Assembly (NCBI RefSeq): GCF_002440555.1
Contig: NZ_DJUR01000009.1
Span: 330-10,261 of the forward strand
Reading direction: 5' to 3'
Length of the DNA stretch: 9,932 nt
Source: Aerococcus sp. UBA6277
GTDB lineage: Bacteria > Bacillota > Bacilli > Lactobacillales > Aerococcaceae
Shown in pieces: positions 1-7,754 of this stretch. Below the pieces are notes generated by a model, which saw only the letters and a list, made by a program, of their open reading frames with translations, searched no databases and had not been told where the DNA came from. Both the position numbers and the translations under genes were made by a program. Each line of letters opens with the position of its first letter. The stretch's first letter is position 1.

Positions 1-2234
1 TTAAAGAAAATGTTTTTACCCTATTTAATGCTTTAAACTTCCTGTTAGCCTTCTTATTGTTACTAGTTGGCGCTTATTCTAATATGGCTTTTATTGCCAT
101 CATCATATTGAATATTATTATTGGGATTGTCCAAGAGATTAGAGCTCGCGATTTGGTCAGTAAGTTGACCATTTTATCCAATAAACCAGTTAAGGTGGTC
201 CGAAATGGCCAGGAAGTCATTGTGCCATCGACTGAATTGGTGGTTGGCGACTTGATTATCCTTGAAAGTGGTGACCAGGTGCCCTCAGATGCCAACGTAG
301 TGGACGGGTCAAGCGAAGTGAATGAGTCCCTATTAACGGGTGAATCGGATGCCATTTTAAAACAAGCAGGCGATGAGTTATTATCTGGTTCTTATTTGAC
401 TAGTGGGCAATTGCTTGCTGAGTTGATCCATGTAGGGGATGACAATTACGCAGAGCAGTTGGTGGCTGAAACCAAGTCTCAACCATACGCCCGTTCAGAA
501 TTAACCGACGCTATTAAGAAGATTGCCAAGTTTACTTCTTACATCATTGTGCCACTAGGGATTCTCTTGTTCTTGCAAGCTTTCTTACTACGAAGTGATG
601 CCGTAGATGTTGCGGTTATAAACTCGGTAGCTGCTCTGATCGGTATGCTGCCTAAAGGTCTGGTATTGTTGATTTCACTAGCCCTTTCAACGGCTGTTTT
701 AAAACTAGGCAAAAAGAATGTCCTCGTGCAAAATATGTACGCTGTTGAAGCCTTGGCCCACATGGATATGCTGTGTTTAGATAAGACTGGGACAATCACG
801 CAAGGGAAAATGTCAGTGGAGGGGATTTTCACACTAAACAGCACGTCCGACCAGGATTTACGAGACAAGTTGGCCAATTATACGGCCGCATCAACCGATA
901 GTAATTTAACCATGACGGCCTTGAAAAACCACTTCGATGGCCAAGCTTCTACTTTAGAATCTTTACAAGTCACGCCCTTTTCATCTGAACGGAAGTGGGG
1001 GGCAATCAGTTTTAAAGAAGCCGGTACAATTTTCGTTGGTGCAGCTGAATACCTTATCGACCAACCGATTCAGCAAGTAATTACCGCGCAGAATGACGGT
1101 CTGCGGGTTTTGTTGGTGGGCCAGTCGACTGACCTACTAGACGACAAGACTGAAATCGCCAATTTGGCGATCAAGCCAATTGGCTACATCACTTTGAGCG
1201 ACCCAATTCGCCCAAATTCGAAAGCCACCCTGGAATTTTTCCAAAACGAGGGTGTGGACATCAAAATTATTTCAGGTGACAACCCGCAAACCGTTGCTAG
1301 AGTCGCTAAGAACGCAGGACTCGCAGGCGATGCCCAAGCGATTGATATGAGTCAAATCCAAGCGGAAGCAGATGTAAGAGCAGCAGCTCACCAATACAAT
1401 GTTTTCGGCCGGGTCTCACCCCAACAAAAGAAACTTTTGGTATCCGAATTTCAAGACGAAGATCATATTGTTGGGATGACAGGAGACGGGGTCAACGATA
1501 TTTTAGCCTTGTCACAAGCTGATTTATCCATCGCTATGGCTGAAGGGGACGGGGCAACCCGTCAAATGGCCGATTTAATCCTGGTCAATTCAGACTTTGG
1601 TGACTTACCAGCGGTCATTTCTGAAGGCCGCCGTGTGGTCAACAACATCACCCGGTCATCAAGCGTATTCTTTATCAAAACCCTATATTCCTTAATCGTG
1701 ACCCTAATTTGTATTGCCTTGAATTTCCCGTTTCCATTTATTCCCTTACAAATTACCATGATTGACGCCTTTATTGAGGGCTATCCTGCCTTCTTCATGT
1801 CGTTTGAACCTAATAACCAGCAAGTCAAAGAGCGGTTCCTACCCAAATCCCTTGCAGCTGCGCTACCTTCAGCCCTAACGGTGTCTGTAGCCATTTTTGC
1901 CTCCTTAGTCATGGTGAAACTGGGCATGATTGACTTTGAAACCGCCCGGACCTTTGACTATGTCATCTTGACCGGTATCTCTTTATTTGCGGTATGGCAG
2001 TCCTGCTTCCCGTTTAACAAGTTGCGTCTCTTTCTCGCATCAACCGCGACCCTTGCCATGCTTGCCGTCGCATTGGTCTTGCCGCATTTTTCAGACGTTT
2101 TGACCATCCAACCCATGACCGCTAGCGAATCCCTAATCAGTCTCGTCTTGTTGGTTGTCGCTTTTGCCTTTTGGAAAATGGTCAACCGCTATCAAGCTAA
2201 CTTCAAAGCCTTTTTCACACGGTTAAATTTTTAA
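1..2234 (+). CDS. Cation-translocating P-type ATPase, 5' end cut off by the window
   Basis: This is an integral membrane ATPase that pumps cations through an aspartyl-phosphate intermediate. The frame is open to the left edge (first full codon at 3, 743 codons visible), and residues before the TTG at 57 continue a plausible family N-terminus, so TTG 57 is not the start. Visible in order are an N-terminal hydrophobic pair of helices, the actuator motif TGES (336-347), a membrane pair carrying MLPKGL, the phosphorylation motif DKTGT (780-794), the P-domain hinge TGDGVND (1479-1499), and about six C-terminal membrane helices. The ion-site motif reads PKGL instead of the PEGL of many Ca/Mg pumps. 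Substrate cannot be read with certainty; from memory, the layout resembles CtpE-like pumps, for which calcium transport has been proposed. It converges with metK and shares its terminator. Confidence 0.93.
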   Translation, partial: KENVFTLFNALNFLLAFLLLLVGAYSNMAFIAIIILNIIIGIVQEIRARDLVSKLTILSNKPVKVVRNGQEVIVPSTELVVGDLIILESGDQVPSDANVVDGSSEVNESLLTGESDAILKQAGDELLSGSYLTSGQLLAELIHVGDDNYAEQLVAETKSQPYARSELTDAIKKIAKFTSYIIVPLGILLFLQAFLLRSDAVDVAVINSVAALIGMLPKGLVLLISLALSTAVLKLGKKNVLVQNMYAVEALAHMDMLCLDKTGTITQGKMSVEGIFTLNSTSDQDLRDKLANYTAASTDSNLTMTALKNHFDGQASTLESLQVTPFSSERKWGAISFKEAGTIFVGAAEYLIDQPIQQVITAQNDGLRVLLVGQSTDLLDDKTEIANLAIKPIGYITLSDPIRPNSKATLEFFQNEGVDIKIISGDNPQTVARVAKNAGLAGDAQAIDMSQIQAEADVRAAAHQYNVFGRVSPQQKKLLVSEFQDEDHIVGMTGDGVNDILALSQADLSIAMAEGDGATRQMADLILVNSDFGDLPAVISEGRRVVNNITRSSSVFFIKTLYSLIVTLICIALNFPFPFIPLQITMIDAFIEGYPAFFMSFEPNNQQVKERFLPKSLAAALPSALTVSVAIFASLVMVKLGMIDFETARTFDYVILTGISLFAVWQSCFPFNKLRLFLASTATLAMLAVALVLPHFSDVLTIQPMTASESLISLVLLVVAFAFWKMVNRYQANFKAFFTRLNF

Positions 2235-2279
2235 ATTGACGGCATTCTTGCATGTAAAGACTACAACCGATAAATAAAG

Positions 2280-2324
2280 AAAACCCCAGTAAGTAACCTC
2301 TACGAGGCAGCTTACTGGGGTTTT
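2280..2324. terminator. Bidirectional intrinsic terminator between the ATPase gene and metK
   Basis: A perfect 14-bp inverted repeat pairs 2280-2293 (AAAACCCCAGTAAG) with 2311-2324. The connecting loop itself contains a small CCTC/GAGG stem (2297-2300 with 2304-2307). The plus-strand transcript ends in TTTTCTGTG, and the minus-strand transcript in TTTTCTTTATTT, so the A/T flanks provide a U tract both ways. It lies 45 bases after the ATPase stop and 23 bases beyond the metK stop, as expected for a shared terminator of convergent genes. Confidence 0.92.
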
Positions 2325-2347
2325 CTGTGTTGTTTATTCAAGACGGC

Positions 2348-3523
2348 TTATTTCTTCAAGATGTCGACCTTATCTGTTTTTTCCCAAGCAAAGTCTTGGT
2401 CATCACGACCAAAATGGCCGTAAGCAGCAGTTTTACTGAAGATTGGTTGACGTAGTGATAACATATCGATAATCCCATTTGGGGTTAAATCAAAGTTGTC
2501 GCGCACAAGGCTGACTAATTCATTTTCAGATAAGTCACTTGTACCAAAGGTGTCAATCGCAATAGATACAGGTTCTGCAACCCCAATAGCATAGGCTAAT
2601 TGGATTTCAACTTTACGCGCTAAGCCAGCTGCAACCAAGTTTTTAGCAATATAGCGAGCCGCATATGAAGCAGACCGGTCAACTTTAGTAGCGTCTTTAC
2701 CTGAGAAGGCCCCACCACCGTGGTGAGCAGATCCACCATAAGTGTCGACGATAATTTTACGACCAGTTAAACCTGAATCGGCTTCAGGACCACCGGATAC
2801 AAACTTACCAGTTGGGTTGATGAAGTAACGCGTGTTTTCATCTAACCAGTTTTCAGGCATAGTTGGCTCAATAACGTGTTTGATCACGTCTTGGCGGATT
2901 TGGTCTAGTTCAATACCTTCAGTATGTTGTGTTGAAATGACGATGGTATCAATGCGTTGTGGTTGGTTGTTGTCATCATATTCGATGGTTACCTGAGTCT
3001 TACCATCTGGACCTAAGTAGTTTAATTCACTACTTTTACGGACTTCAGCTAGTCGACGAGATAGGCGGTGACTTAAAGCAATTGGCATTGGCATTAACTC
3101 TGGTGTCTCGTCCGTAGCATAACCAAACATAATCCCTTGGTCACCGGCACCAATCAGCTTGTTGTCCACTTCGCCCGTTTCCCGGGTTTCAATGGCATCG
3201 TCAACACCTTGTGCGATGTCTGGTGATTGTTCGTCTAGTGAGACCAATACGGCGATGGAGTCAGCGTCGAAGCCGAATTTGCCGTCACGGTAACCAATTT
3301 CACGAACTTTGTCGCGAACGATTTTTTGGATATCCACATAGGCGCTTGTTGTTACCTCACCGAATACTAGGACAAGTCCTGTATTTACAGCAGTTTCGCA
3401 AGCAACTCGAGCTTGTGGGTCTTGTGCAAGAATCGCGTCAAGAATGGCATCAGAAATTTGGTCAGCGACCTTATCTGGATGTCCTTCCGTGACAGATTCA
3501 GAAGTAAATAGTCGTTTATTCAT
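2348..3523 (-). CDS. metK: S-adenosylmethionine synthetase (methionine adenosyltransferase)
   Basis: This cytosolic enzyme makes S-adenosylmethionine from methionine and ATP, releasing phosphate and pyrophosphate. The 391-residue product has the usual family length and all signature segments: HPDK at residues 15-18 in the ATP/methionine site, [12 protein letters not shown] at 125-136, and the glycine-rich [16 protein letters not shown] block at 269-284, where the second substrate loop carries alanine at a position that is often proline (KDPTK). The ATG start gives the typical N-terminus [18 protein letters not shown] and lies 4 bases after GGGGGAAA, the Shine-Dalgarno element built into the SMK-box leader. 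The gene is monocistronic, divergent from dnaX and convergent with the ATPase gene. Expression is expected to fall when SAM is abundant, through the leader. Confidence 0.98.
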   Translation of the reverse strand: MNKRLFTSESVTEGHPDKVADQISDAILDAILAQDPQARVACETAVNTGLVLVFGEVTTSAYVDIQKIVRDKVREIGYRDGKFGFDADSIAVLVSLDEQSPDIAQGVDDAIETRETGEVDNKLIGAGDQGIMFGYATDETPELMPMPIALSHRLSRRLAEVRKSSELNYLGPDGKTQVTIEYDDNNQPQRIDTIVISTQHTEGIELDQIRQDVIKHVIEPTMPENWLDENTRYFINPTGKFVSGGPEADSGLTGRKIIVDTYGGSAHHGGGAFSGKDATKVDRSASYAARYIAKNLVAAGLARKVEIQLAYAIGVAEPVSIAIDTFGTSDLSENELVSLVRDNFDLTPNGIIDMLSLRQPIFSKTAAYGHFGRDDQDFAWEKTDKVDILKK

Positions 3524-3526
3524 GTT

Positions 3527-3595
3527 GTTTCCCCCAAAATATAAATTTTATGGTTACAAGGAATTTTTGCCTAAGCAAACCCTATCGGGAAGAAT
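3527..3595 (-). ncRNA. SMK box (SAM-III) riboswitch in the metK leader
   Basis: Reading the minus strand, the conserved SMK elements appear in order. TTCCC (3591-3587) is followed by a GATAGGG segment, a short TTTGC/GCAAA hairpin, then CCTTGTAACC (3561-3552), and finally the SD GGGGGAAA (3535-3528) just before the metK ATG. TTCCC can pair with the GGGAA part of the SD, AGG with CCT, and CC of GTAACC with GG of the SD. This reproduces the known fold in which bound SAM hides the SD and blocks translation. The match is to the conserved sequence as I remember it from enterococcal and streptococcal metK; no covariance search was run. Confidence 0.9.
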
Positions 3596-3612
3596 TTATT
3601 GTAACGTTTCTC

Positions 3613-3641
3613 ATTATACAGGATATGTGGGGAATAGTAAG
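3613..3641 (-). promoter_or_regulatory. Predicted metK promoter
   Basis: On the minus strand a perfect TATAAT lies at 3618-3613. A weak -35 (CTTACT, 3 of 6) lies 17 bases upstream at 3641-3636. Initiation near 3606 would give a leader of about 80 bases that just contains the whole SMK box, which supports the placement. Confidence 0.65.
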
Positions 3642-3868
3642 GGGAAAATGGCTTCAATTTCGAAAATTTCGTAGTTTTCAGCACCTAGATTTTTTGATCT
3701 AAGCACTTCGGCCTACCCTTTACCTATCATGGCCTTAAATATAGGATGTGATCCATGGCGTTGAGATAGGAAATGCTGGGTAGTGAGTAAAAAGCGACCA
3801 CTATAGTTATCATTAAAGGGATTTCCCATGGGTAACCCACACTTACTTTTAAAAATTGTAACTTTTCC
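3619..3868. other. Non-coding divergent intergenic region with a nested inverted repeat
   Basis: No convincing gene is present between the metK and dnaX promoters. The main structure is a nested inverted repeat at 3712-3783: CTACCC (3713-3718) pairs with GGGTAG (3778-3783), CCTATC (3723-3728) with GATAGG (3765-3770), and ATGG (3729-3732) with CCAT (3753-3756). An AGTGAGT / ACTTACT pair (about 3782-3788 and 3841-3847) can form outside it, sharing a base or two with the GGGTAG arm. A separate small TAGAT/ATCTA hairpin flanks a T run near 3687-3702. A minus-strand frame from the ATG at 3829 reads 38 codons to a TAG and then 32 more to 3614; it has no SD. The region could be an unrecognised RNA, an interspersed repeat or regulatory DNA. 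I do not recognise it. Confidence 0.4.
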
Positions 3869-3901
3869 ATACGACTGTCTTACCGTGGAGTGCAGTCGTA
3901 T
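3869..3901. repeat. 9-bp perfect inverted repeat overlapping the dnaX promoter
   Basis: ATACGACTG (3869-3877) and CAGTCGTAT (3893-3901) are perfect inverted copies separated by 15 bases. The right arm lies in the spacer between the predicted -35 and -10 of dnaX. There is no T tract on either side, so a terminator is unlikely; an operator or a structured upstream transcript end are alternatives. Confidence 0.6.
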
Positions 3902-3914
3902 TTCGTGTTATAAT
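3886..3914 (+). promoter_or_regulatory. Predicted dnaX promoter with extended -10
   Basis: TGTTATAAT (3906-3914) is an extended -10 with a perfect TATAAT at 3909-3914. The -35 candidate TGGAGT (3886-3891, spacing 17) is poor, which is usual for extended -10 promoters. Initiation near 3921 gives a leader of about 34 bases before the dnaX ATG. Confidence 0.6.
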
Positions 3915-3954
3915 ATTCAGGATGATTAGATGTAGCAAGTTTAAGGAGGCAGCG

Positions 3955-5802
3955 ATGAGTTACCAAGCATTATACCGCGTTTGGCGGCCGCAGACATTTG
4001 GAGATATTGTTGGCCAAGAGGCTGTTGCGCGTACGCTGCAAAATGCTATTCGAACTGGCAAGACGAGTCATGCTTATTTGTTTACTGGTCCAAGAGGGAC
4101 GGGTAAGACGAGTGCGGCTAAAATCCTATCGAAAGCAATCAACTGTCCAAACCAGGTGGACGGGGAACCATGTAATGAATGTGAGATTTGTCGGGCAATT
4201 ACAGATGGCACTTTGCCGGATGTGATTGAAATCGATGCGGCGTCTAACAACGGGGTTGAGGAGATTCGTGATATCCGTGATAAGGTCCGCTATGCGCCAA
4301 CTGAAGCGCAATACAAGGTCTATATTATTGATGAGGTCCACATGCTTTCAACTGGGGCTTTCAATGCCTTGTTAAAAACCTTAGAGGAGCCACCTGCCAA
4401 TGTGATTTTTATTTTGGCAACCACTGAACCGCATAAAATTCCAGCAACCATTATTTCTCGTACCCAACGGTTTGATTTTAAACGAATTTCGCGTCAATCG
4501 ATTGAAGACCGGATGGCTTTTATTTTAGACCAAGATGGGATTGAATTTGAGAACGGTGCTTTAACTGTGATTGCCCGTGCGGCGAACGGTGGGATGCGGG
4601 ATGCCTTGTCCTTGTTAGACCAGGTGATTTCCTTTTCAGATGGGACTTTATCACTTGAAACGAGTCGGTTGGTGACGGGAGCCTTGTCTGAAGAGCAATT
4701 GGTTGAATATACGGAGGCCCTAGCTAATGGGCAAGTGACGGCAGCTTTAGACCATTTACATGCTTTAATGGCTGGTGGTCAAGATGCGGCGCGTTTTGTG
4801 GAAGAGCAGTTGGTTTTTGTACGTGATTTAATGATTGCTAAGGAAACCAAGGCGGATACGGCTGAGATTGAAGATTTGACCCAACGTTATGATGAAGCCT
4901 TTTATAGTCTAGCGAAAACGATTGATGTGAATGTCTTGTATAAGATGATGAAAGTCTTCCGAGAAACACAGGCAGAAATTCGGTTTTCATTGCAACCAAC
5001 GATCTATCTAGAGGTGGCGACGGTTCAGGTGGCCAGTCAAATCGGAGGCCAGGCGGCTGTTGGTCAAAGTGGTAACCAACAAGTGGCGGCCAACCAAGAA
5101 GATGACCATGTCTTGCCAACTCAAGTGAGTCAAGCGCTAGCTGAATTGCAAGAACAAGTGGCAAATTTAACGGCAGAGGTTCAAAATGGGGGCAAAGAAC
5201 CAGTTAAACCTGCACCAAGTAAGCCGGCTAAGCGGTCAGGGAATGCGACGGCCTTTTCGCCAAATCTGACGAAGGTCTTCCAAGTGTTAAATCAAGCGAC
5301 TAAGAAGGATTTGAATGATATCTCGAATTTATGGGAAGGGCTGATTGAGAGTCTGCCAAGTATGCAGGCGGCCTTATTAAAGGCAACTTTCCCAGCGGCA
5401 GCATCACCCAATGCTTTTGTAGTACGGTTTGATTATGAAATCTTGTGCAAGAAGGTGGATGACGATACGGAGACCCGTCAAGAAATTGAGCGGATTCTAT
5501 CTAATCAGCTAGGTCACCCAACGAAGATGTATTATTTAACGAGTGACCAGTGGCAGTCTGCCCGTCAAAGTTATGTCCAAGCCATGAAGAATGGCGAATT
5601 GGGCGACTTGGTGGGGAACGATGCGGTGGCTACTAAGGGGTCGGCAACGGATGCTGAAGCCTTTACCCAGGAAGATGAAGCGGTGGATGATGGACTGGAT
5701 GAGAACGGCTTGAATGATGAAGAATCTCGTTCGCGTCAAGCGCAGGTCGATCAAGCAACTTCACTATTTGGTAAGGATAATGTTACAATAATAGATGATT
5801 AG
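3955..5802 (+). CDS. dnaX: DNA polymerase III subunit tau/gamma (clamp loader ATPase)
   Basis: This is the motor subunit of the clamp loader, which opens and loads the beta clamp on DNA and ties together the polymerase cores. The start at 3955 is preferred over the upstream ATG at 3922 because AAGGAGG (3943-3949) sits 5 bases before it and it gives the typical MSYQALYRVWRPQTF N-terminus. The product has 615 residues: Walker A GPRGTGKT (45-52), a zinc-binding set Cys64, 73, 76 and 79, Walker B with IDEVH (125-129), sensor 1 ATTEPH (155-160), SRTQRF (168-173) and sensor 2 GGMRDALSLLDQ (212-223). A Gln/Ala-rich, partly coiled linker follows around 385-445, then a tau-specific domain and an acidic tail. 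I see no A-AAA-AAG slippery site, so there is no evidence for a frameshifted gamma form. ebfC follows 75 bases downstream, probably on the same transcript. Confidence 0.97.
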   Translation: MSYQALYRVWRPQTFGDIVGQEAVARTLQNAIRTGKTSHAYLFTGPRGTGKTSAAKILSKAINCPNQVDGEPCNECEICRAITDGTLPDVIEIDAASNNGVEEIRDIRDKVRYAPTEAQYKVYIIDEVHMLSTGAFNALLKTLEEPPANVIFILATTEPHKIPATIISRTQRFDFKRISRQSIEDRMAFILDQDGIEFENGALTVIARAANGGMRDALSLLDQVISFSDGTLSLETSRLVTGALSEEQLVEYTEALANGQVTAALDHLHALMAGGQDAARFVEEQLVFVRDLMIAKETKADTAEIEDLTQRYDEAFYSLAKTIDVNVLYKMMKVFRETQAEIRFSLQPTIYLEVATVQVASQIGGQAAVGQSGNQQVAANQEDDHVLPTQVSQALAELQEQVANLTAEVQNGGKEPVKPAPSKPAKRSGNATAFSPNLTKVFQVLNQATKKDLNDISNLWEGLIESLPSMQAALLKATFPAAASPNAFVVRFDYEILCKKVDDDTETRQEIERILSNQLGHPTKMYYLTSDQWQSARQSYVQAMKNGELGDLVGNDAVATKGSATDAEAFTQEDEAVDDGLDENGLNDEESRSRQAQVDQATSLFGKDNVTIIDD

Positions 5803-5829
5803 GTCATGGGGCTTAATCCCAAAGTGACC
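5802..5829 (+). other. Hairpin between dnaX and ebfC
   Basis: GGTCA (5802-5806) plus TGGG (5807-5810) can pair with CCCA (5818-5821) and TGACC (5825-5829), leaving a 7-base loop and a 3-base AAG bulge. The first base belongs to the dnaX stop codon. No T tract follows, so it is not a terminator. It may affect mRNA stability or processing between the two genes. Confidence 0.5.
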
Positions 5830-5877
5830 ATGAACATGTAAGTTAAAAAATATGGAAAGCTAAAAGGAGACGATAAA

Positions 5878-6192
5878 ATGGCAGGCGGAATGGCAAATAT
5901 GCAACAAATGATGCGTAAAATGCAAAAGATGCAACAAGAGATGGAGTCAGAACAAAAGAATATTGAAACAAAAGAGTTTCAAGGCACTGAACCATCAGGC
6001 ATGGTGAATGTGACGGTAACAGGTGACCGCCGTGTGAAAGCAATCAACATCAAACCGGATGCAGTCGATCCAGAAGATGTTGACATGTTACAAGATTTGT
6101 TGATTGAAGCAGTAAATAATGGTCTTGAAAAAGTAGACACTGAAACTGCAAATGTTATGGGCAAATATACTAAAGGTATCCCAGGACTATAG
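5878..6192 (+). CDS. ebfC: YbaB/EbfC-family nucleoid-associated protein
   Basis: This is a small DNA-binding protein of the YbaB/EbfC family (YaaK in Bacillus). The family forms dimers with a tweezer-like shape that bind DNA and are thought to influence nucleoid structure and possibly recombination. The 104 residues fit the family. An N-terminal Met/Gln-rich coiled segment (MANMQQMMRKMQKMQQEM) is followed by the beta-rich core GMVNVTVTGDRRVKAINIKPD and a helical end with DLLIEAVNNGLEKVD. The start follows AAAAGGAGA at 8 bases' distance. Its place between dnaX and recR is the standard order in Firmicutes and supports the assignment. Two hairpin terminators follow, separating it from recR. The exact cellular role remains uncertain for the family. 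Confidence 0.95.
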   Translation: MAGGMANMQQMMRKMQKMQQEMESEQKNIETKEFQGTEPSGMVNVTVTGDRRVKAINIKPDAVDPEDVDMLQDLLIEAVNNGLEKVDTETANVMGKYTKGIPGL

Positions 6193-6206
6193 TCAAAACA
6201 AAGTTT

Positions 6207-6233
6207 ATGGTTGATCATGAACAACCATTTTTT
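6207..6233 (+). terminator. Intrinsic terminator after ebfC (first of two)
   Basis: ATGGTTG (6207-6213) pairs perfectly with CAACCAT (6222-6228) across an 8-base loop and runs straight into TTTTTT (6228-6233). The stem is only 7 bp, but the T tract is good. It starts 15 bases after the ebfC stop. Confidence 0.7.
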
Positions 6234-6266
6234 ACCATGGGTAGGAGGACTATCCATGGTATTTTT
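6233..6266 (+). terminator. Second, tandem hairpin terminator after ebfC, with an SD-like loop
   Basis: A 12-bp stem, with one G-U pair, joins 6233-6244 (TACCATGGGTAG) with 6250-6261 (CTATCCATGGTA) over a GAGGA loop, followed by ATTTTT. It abuts the first terminator. The loop and adjoining arm contain AGGAGG, and the 3' arm contains an ATG (6256) opening a 14-codon frame, so a translational role is a less likely alternative. Confidence 0.7.
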
Positions 6267-6347
6267 GATAAGATATGGTATTACAGACAGGGACAGTTAG
6301 GTTACGAGCACAGCTGCCTAGTATTGATGTCCCATTTTGTCAGAGTG

Positions 6348-6376
6348 TTACCCTTTTTATCAAAAATGTTTAAAAT
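6348..6376 (+). promoter_or_regulatory. Possible promoter of the recR-tmk-holB group
   Basis: TAAAAT (6371-6376, 5 of 6) lies 17 bases after a poor TTACCC (6348-6353). Two terminators sit upstream, so recR needs a promoter in this interval and this is the best candidate I see. A further inverted repeat, GGGACA (6290-6295) with TGTCCC (6328-6333), lies just before it and is of unknown use. Confidence 0.35.
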
Positions 6377-6407
6377 ATAAGGAAAGTTAGATGCAGGGGT
6401 GTAGAGA

Positions 6408-7007
6408 ATGCAGTATCCAGAACCAATTGCCAAGTTAATCGATTCTTTTAGTAAGTTGCCAGGGATTGGCGCGAAGACGGCGTCTAGGTTGGCCTTCTTC
6501 GTCTTGGACATGCCGGAGGCGGATGTGCTTCAATTTGCATCTTCTTTGGTGGATGCCAAGCGCGAGCTACGGTATTGCTCAGTTTGCGGGAATATTACCC
6601 AGTCTGATCCTTGTGAAATCTGTGCGGATGAAAACCGCGATCGGTCACGAATTTTAGTGGTGGAGCAGGTGCGTGATGTGGTGTCTATGGAACGGATGCG
6701 TGAGTACCACGGCCTCTACCATGTCTTGCACGGGGTCTTGTCACCAATGGAAGGGACTGGGCCGGAAGATTTGAATATCCAACCCCTATTGACCCGTCTG
6801 CAAGATGACCAAGTCAAGGAAGTGATTGTGGCTACCAATGCGACAGCTGAAGGGGAAGCGACTGCAACCTACCTGTCTCGTTTGATTAAACCTGCAGGCA
6901 TTCAAGTATCGCGGATTGCCTATGGTTTATCTGTGGGCAGTGACATTGAGTATGCGGATGAGATGACCCTATTGCGTGCCCTTGAAGGCCGTCGTGATAT
7001 TGATTAA
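6408..7007 (+). CDS. recR: Recombination mediator protein RecR
   Basis: RecR works with RecO (and RecF) to load RecA on SSB-coated single-stranded DNA during gap and break repair. The 199-residue product matches the family length. It shows the N-terminal helix-hairpin-helix region [14 protein letters not shown] (17-30), a four-cysteine zinc site at Cys57, Cys60, Cys69 and Cys72, and a Toprim domain starting [15 protein letters not shown] with Glu86. The [11 protein letters not shown] segment reads [17 protein letters not shown] (146-162), and the C-terminus has the usual [16 protein letters not shown]. The ATG at 6408 is the family start; its SD is only a weak AGGGG (6395-6399). tmk follows 30 bases later without a terminator, so the two are probably cotranscribed. 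Confidence 0.97.
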   Translation: MQYPEPIAKLIDSFSKLPGIGAKTASRLAFFVLDMPEADVLQFASSLVDAKRELRYCSVCGNITQSDPCEICADENRDRSRILVVEQVRDVVSMERMREYHGLYHVLHGVLSPMEGTGPEDLNIQPLLTRLQDDQVKEVIVATNATAEGEATATYLSRLIKPAGIQVSRIAYGLSVGSDIEYADEMTLLRALEGRRDID

Positions 7008-7037
7008 CTAGTCTATAACAGATTTTAAGGAGACCTC

Positions 7038-7697
7038 ATGGATAAACAAATATTTGCTGGGAAATTTATTACTGTTGAAGGACCCGATGGCGCAGGCAAA
7101 ACGACCCTTATTCAGGGACTAACAGCGAAACTTGAAGAAAAGCTAGCTGTGCCTTTAAAGCTGACGCGCGAGCCAGGTGGCGACCCGATTGCGGAAGATA
7201 TCAGAGAAGTGATTTTAAGCCCGGAGAACGTAGCCCTAGATCCTAGAGCTGAAGCCCTTTTATACGCAGCTAGCCGTCGTCAACATTTAGTTCATACCGT
7301 ACTGCCTGCACTTGAAGCAGGCCACATGGTCTTATGTGACCGGTTCGTCGACTCGTCAATTGCCTACCAGGGCTACGGTCGTGAAATTGGGGAAGAGGGA
7401 ATTATGGCCATCAACCAATTCGCAACTGATGGGCGCCAACCCGACTTGACCTTGTATTTAGATATTACGGCAGAAGAGGGGATTCGCCGGATTCAAGCTA
7501 ACCGCAGTCAGGCTGAACAAAACCGCTTGGACGTTGAAACCATTGATTTCCATCAACGCGTCCATCAAGGTTATGGCGTCTTGAAAGACCGTTTCCCAGA
7601 CAGGATTCGAGTCATTGATGCCACCCAAGACCCTGAAAGTATGCAGCGGGATGCTTTGGCTATTTTGGAAAGTCATTTCCCAACTTTATTTCGTTAA
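7038..7697 (+). CDS. tmk: Thymidylate kinase (dTMP kinase)
   Basis: The enzyme phosphorylates dTMP to dTDP with ATP, an essential step of dTTP supply. The 219-residue product shows the P-loop GPDGAGKT (15-22), the TREPGG segment (43-48) that contacts dTMP, the DRFVDSS motif (101-107) and a LID region near 151-164 containing RRIQANRSQAEQNRLD. The ATG is preceded by AAGGAGA at 6 bases' distance. It is placed between recR and holB as in many Firmicutes; however, no yaaL-type gene separates it from recR and no yaaQ/darA gene follows it. The 57-base gap to holB holds no terminator, so cotranscription with holB is likely. Confidence 0.97.
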   Translation: MDKQIFAGKFITVEGPDGAGKTTLIQGLTAKLEEKLAVPLKLTREPGGDPIAEDIREVILSPENVALDPRAEALLYAASRRQHLVHTVLPALEAGHMVLCDRFVDSSIAYQGYGREIGEEGIMAINQFATDGRQPDLTLYLDITAEEGIRRIQANRSQAEQNRLDVETIDFHQRVHQGYGVLKDRFPDRIRVIDATQDPESMQRDALAILESHFPTLFR

Positions 7698-7754
7698 TTC
7701 AGCTAGTCATTCAAGTCATTAAAGCGCCTTAAAGTAATGGAAAGGAGTCCATCA

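Noticed and set aside
57..59. TTG as the start of the P-type ATPase
   Set aside because: The frame stays open to the left edge and upstream residues (NVFTLFNALNFLLAF) continue a plausible first membrane region, so the gene starts outside the window.
3211..3492. Plus-strand open frame across metK
   Set aside because: It is the shadow of metK on the opposite strand, without SD or recognisable protein features.
3595..3954. SRP (scRNA/ffs) RNA gene upstream of dnaX
   Set aside because: Some Firmicutes carry it here, but the conserved GGTCAGGYCCGGAAGGAAGC-like core is absent on both strands.
3922..3954. Upstream ATG start for dnaX
   Set aside because: It lies at about the predicted transcription start, has no SD, and the added 11 residues are not typical of the family.
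3955..5802. Programmed frameshift producing gamma from dnaX
   Set aside because: No A-AAA-AAG or comparable slippery heptamer was seen.
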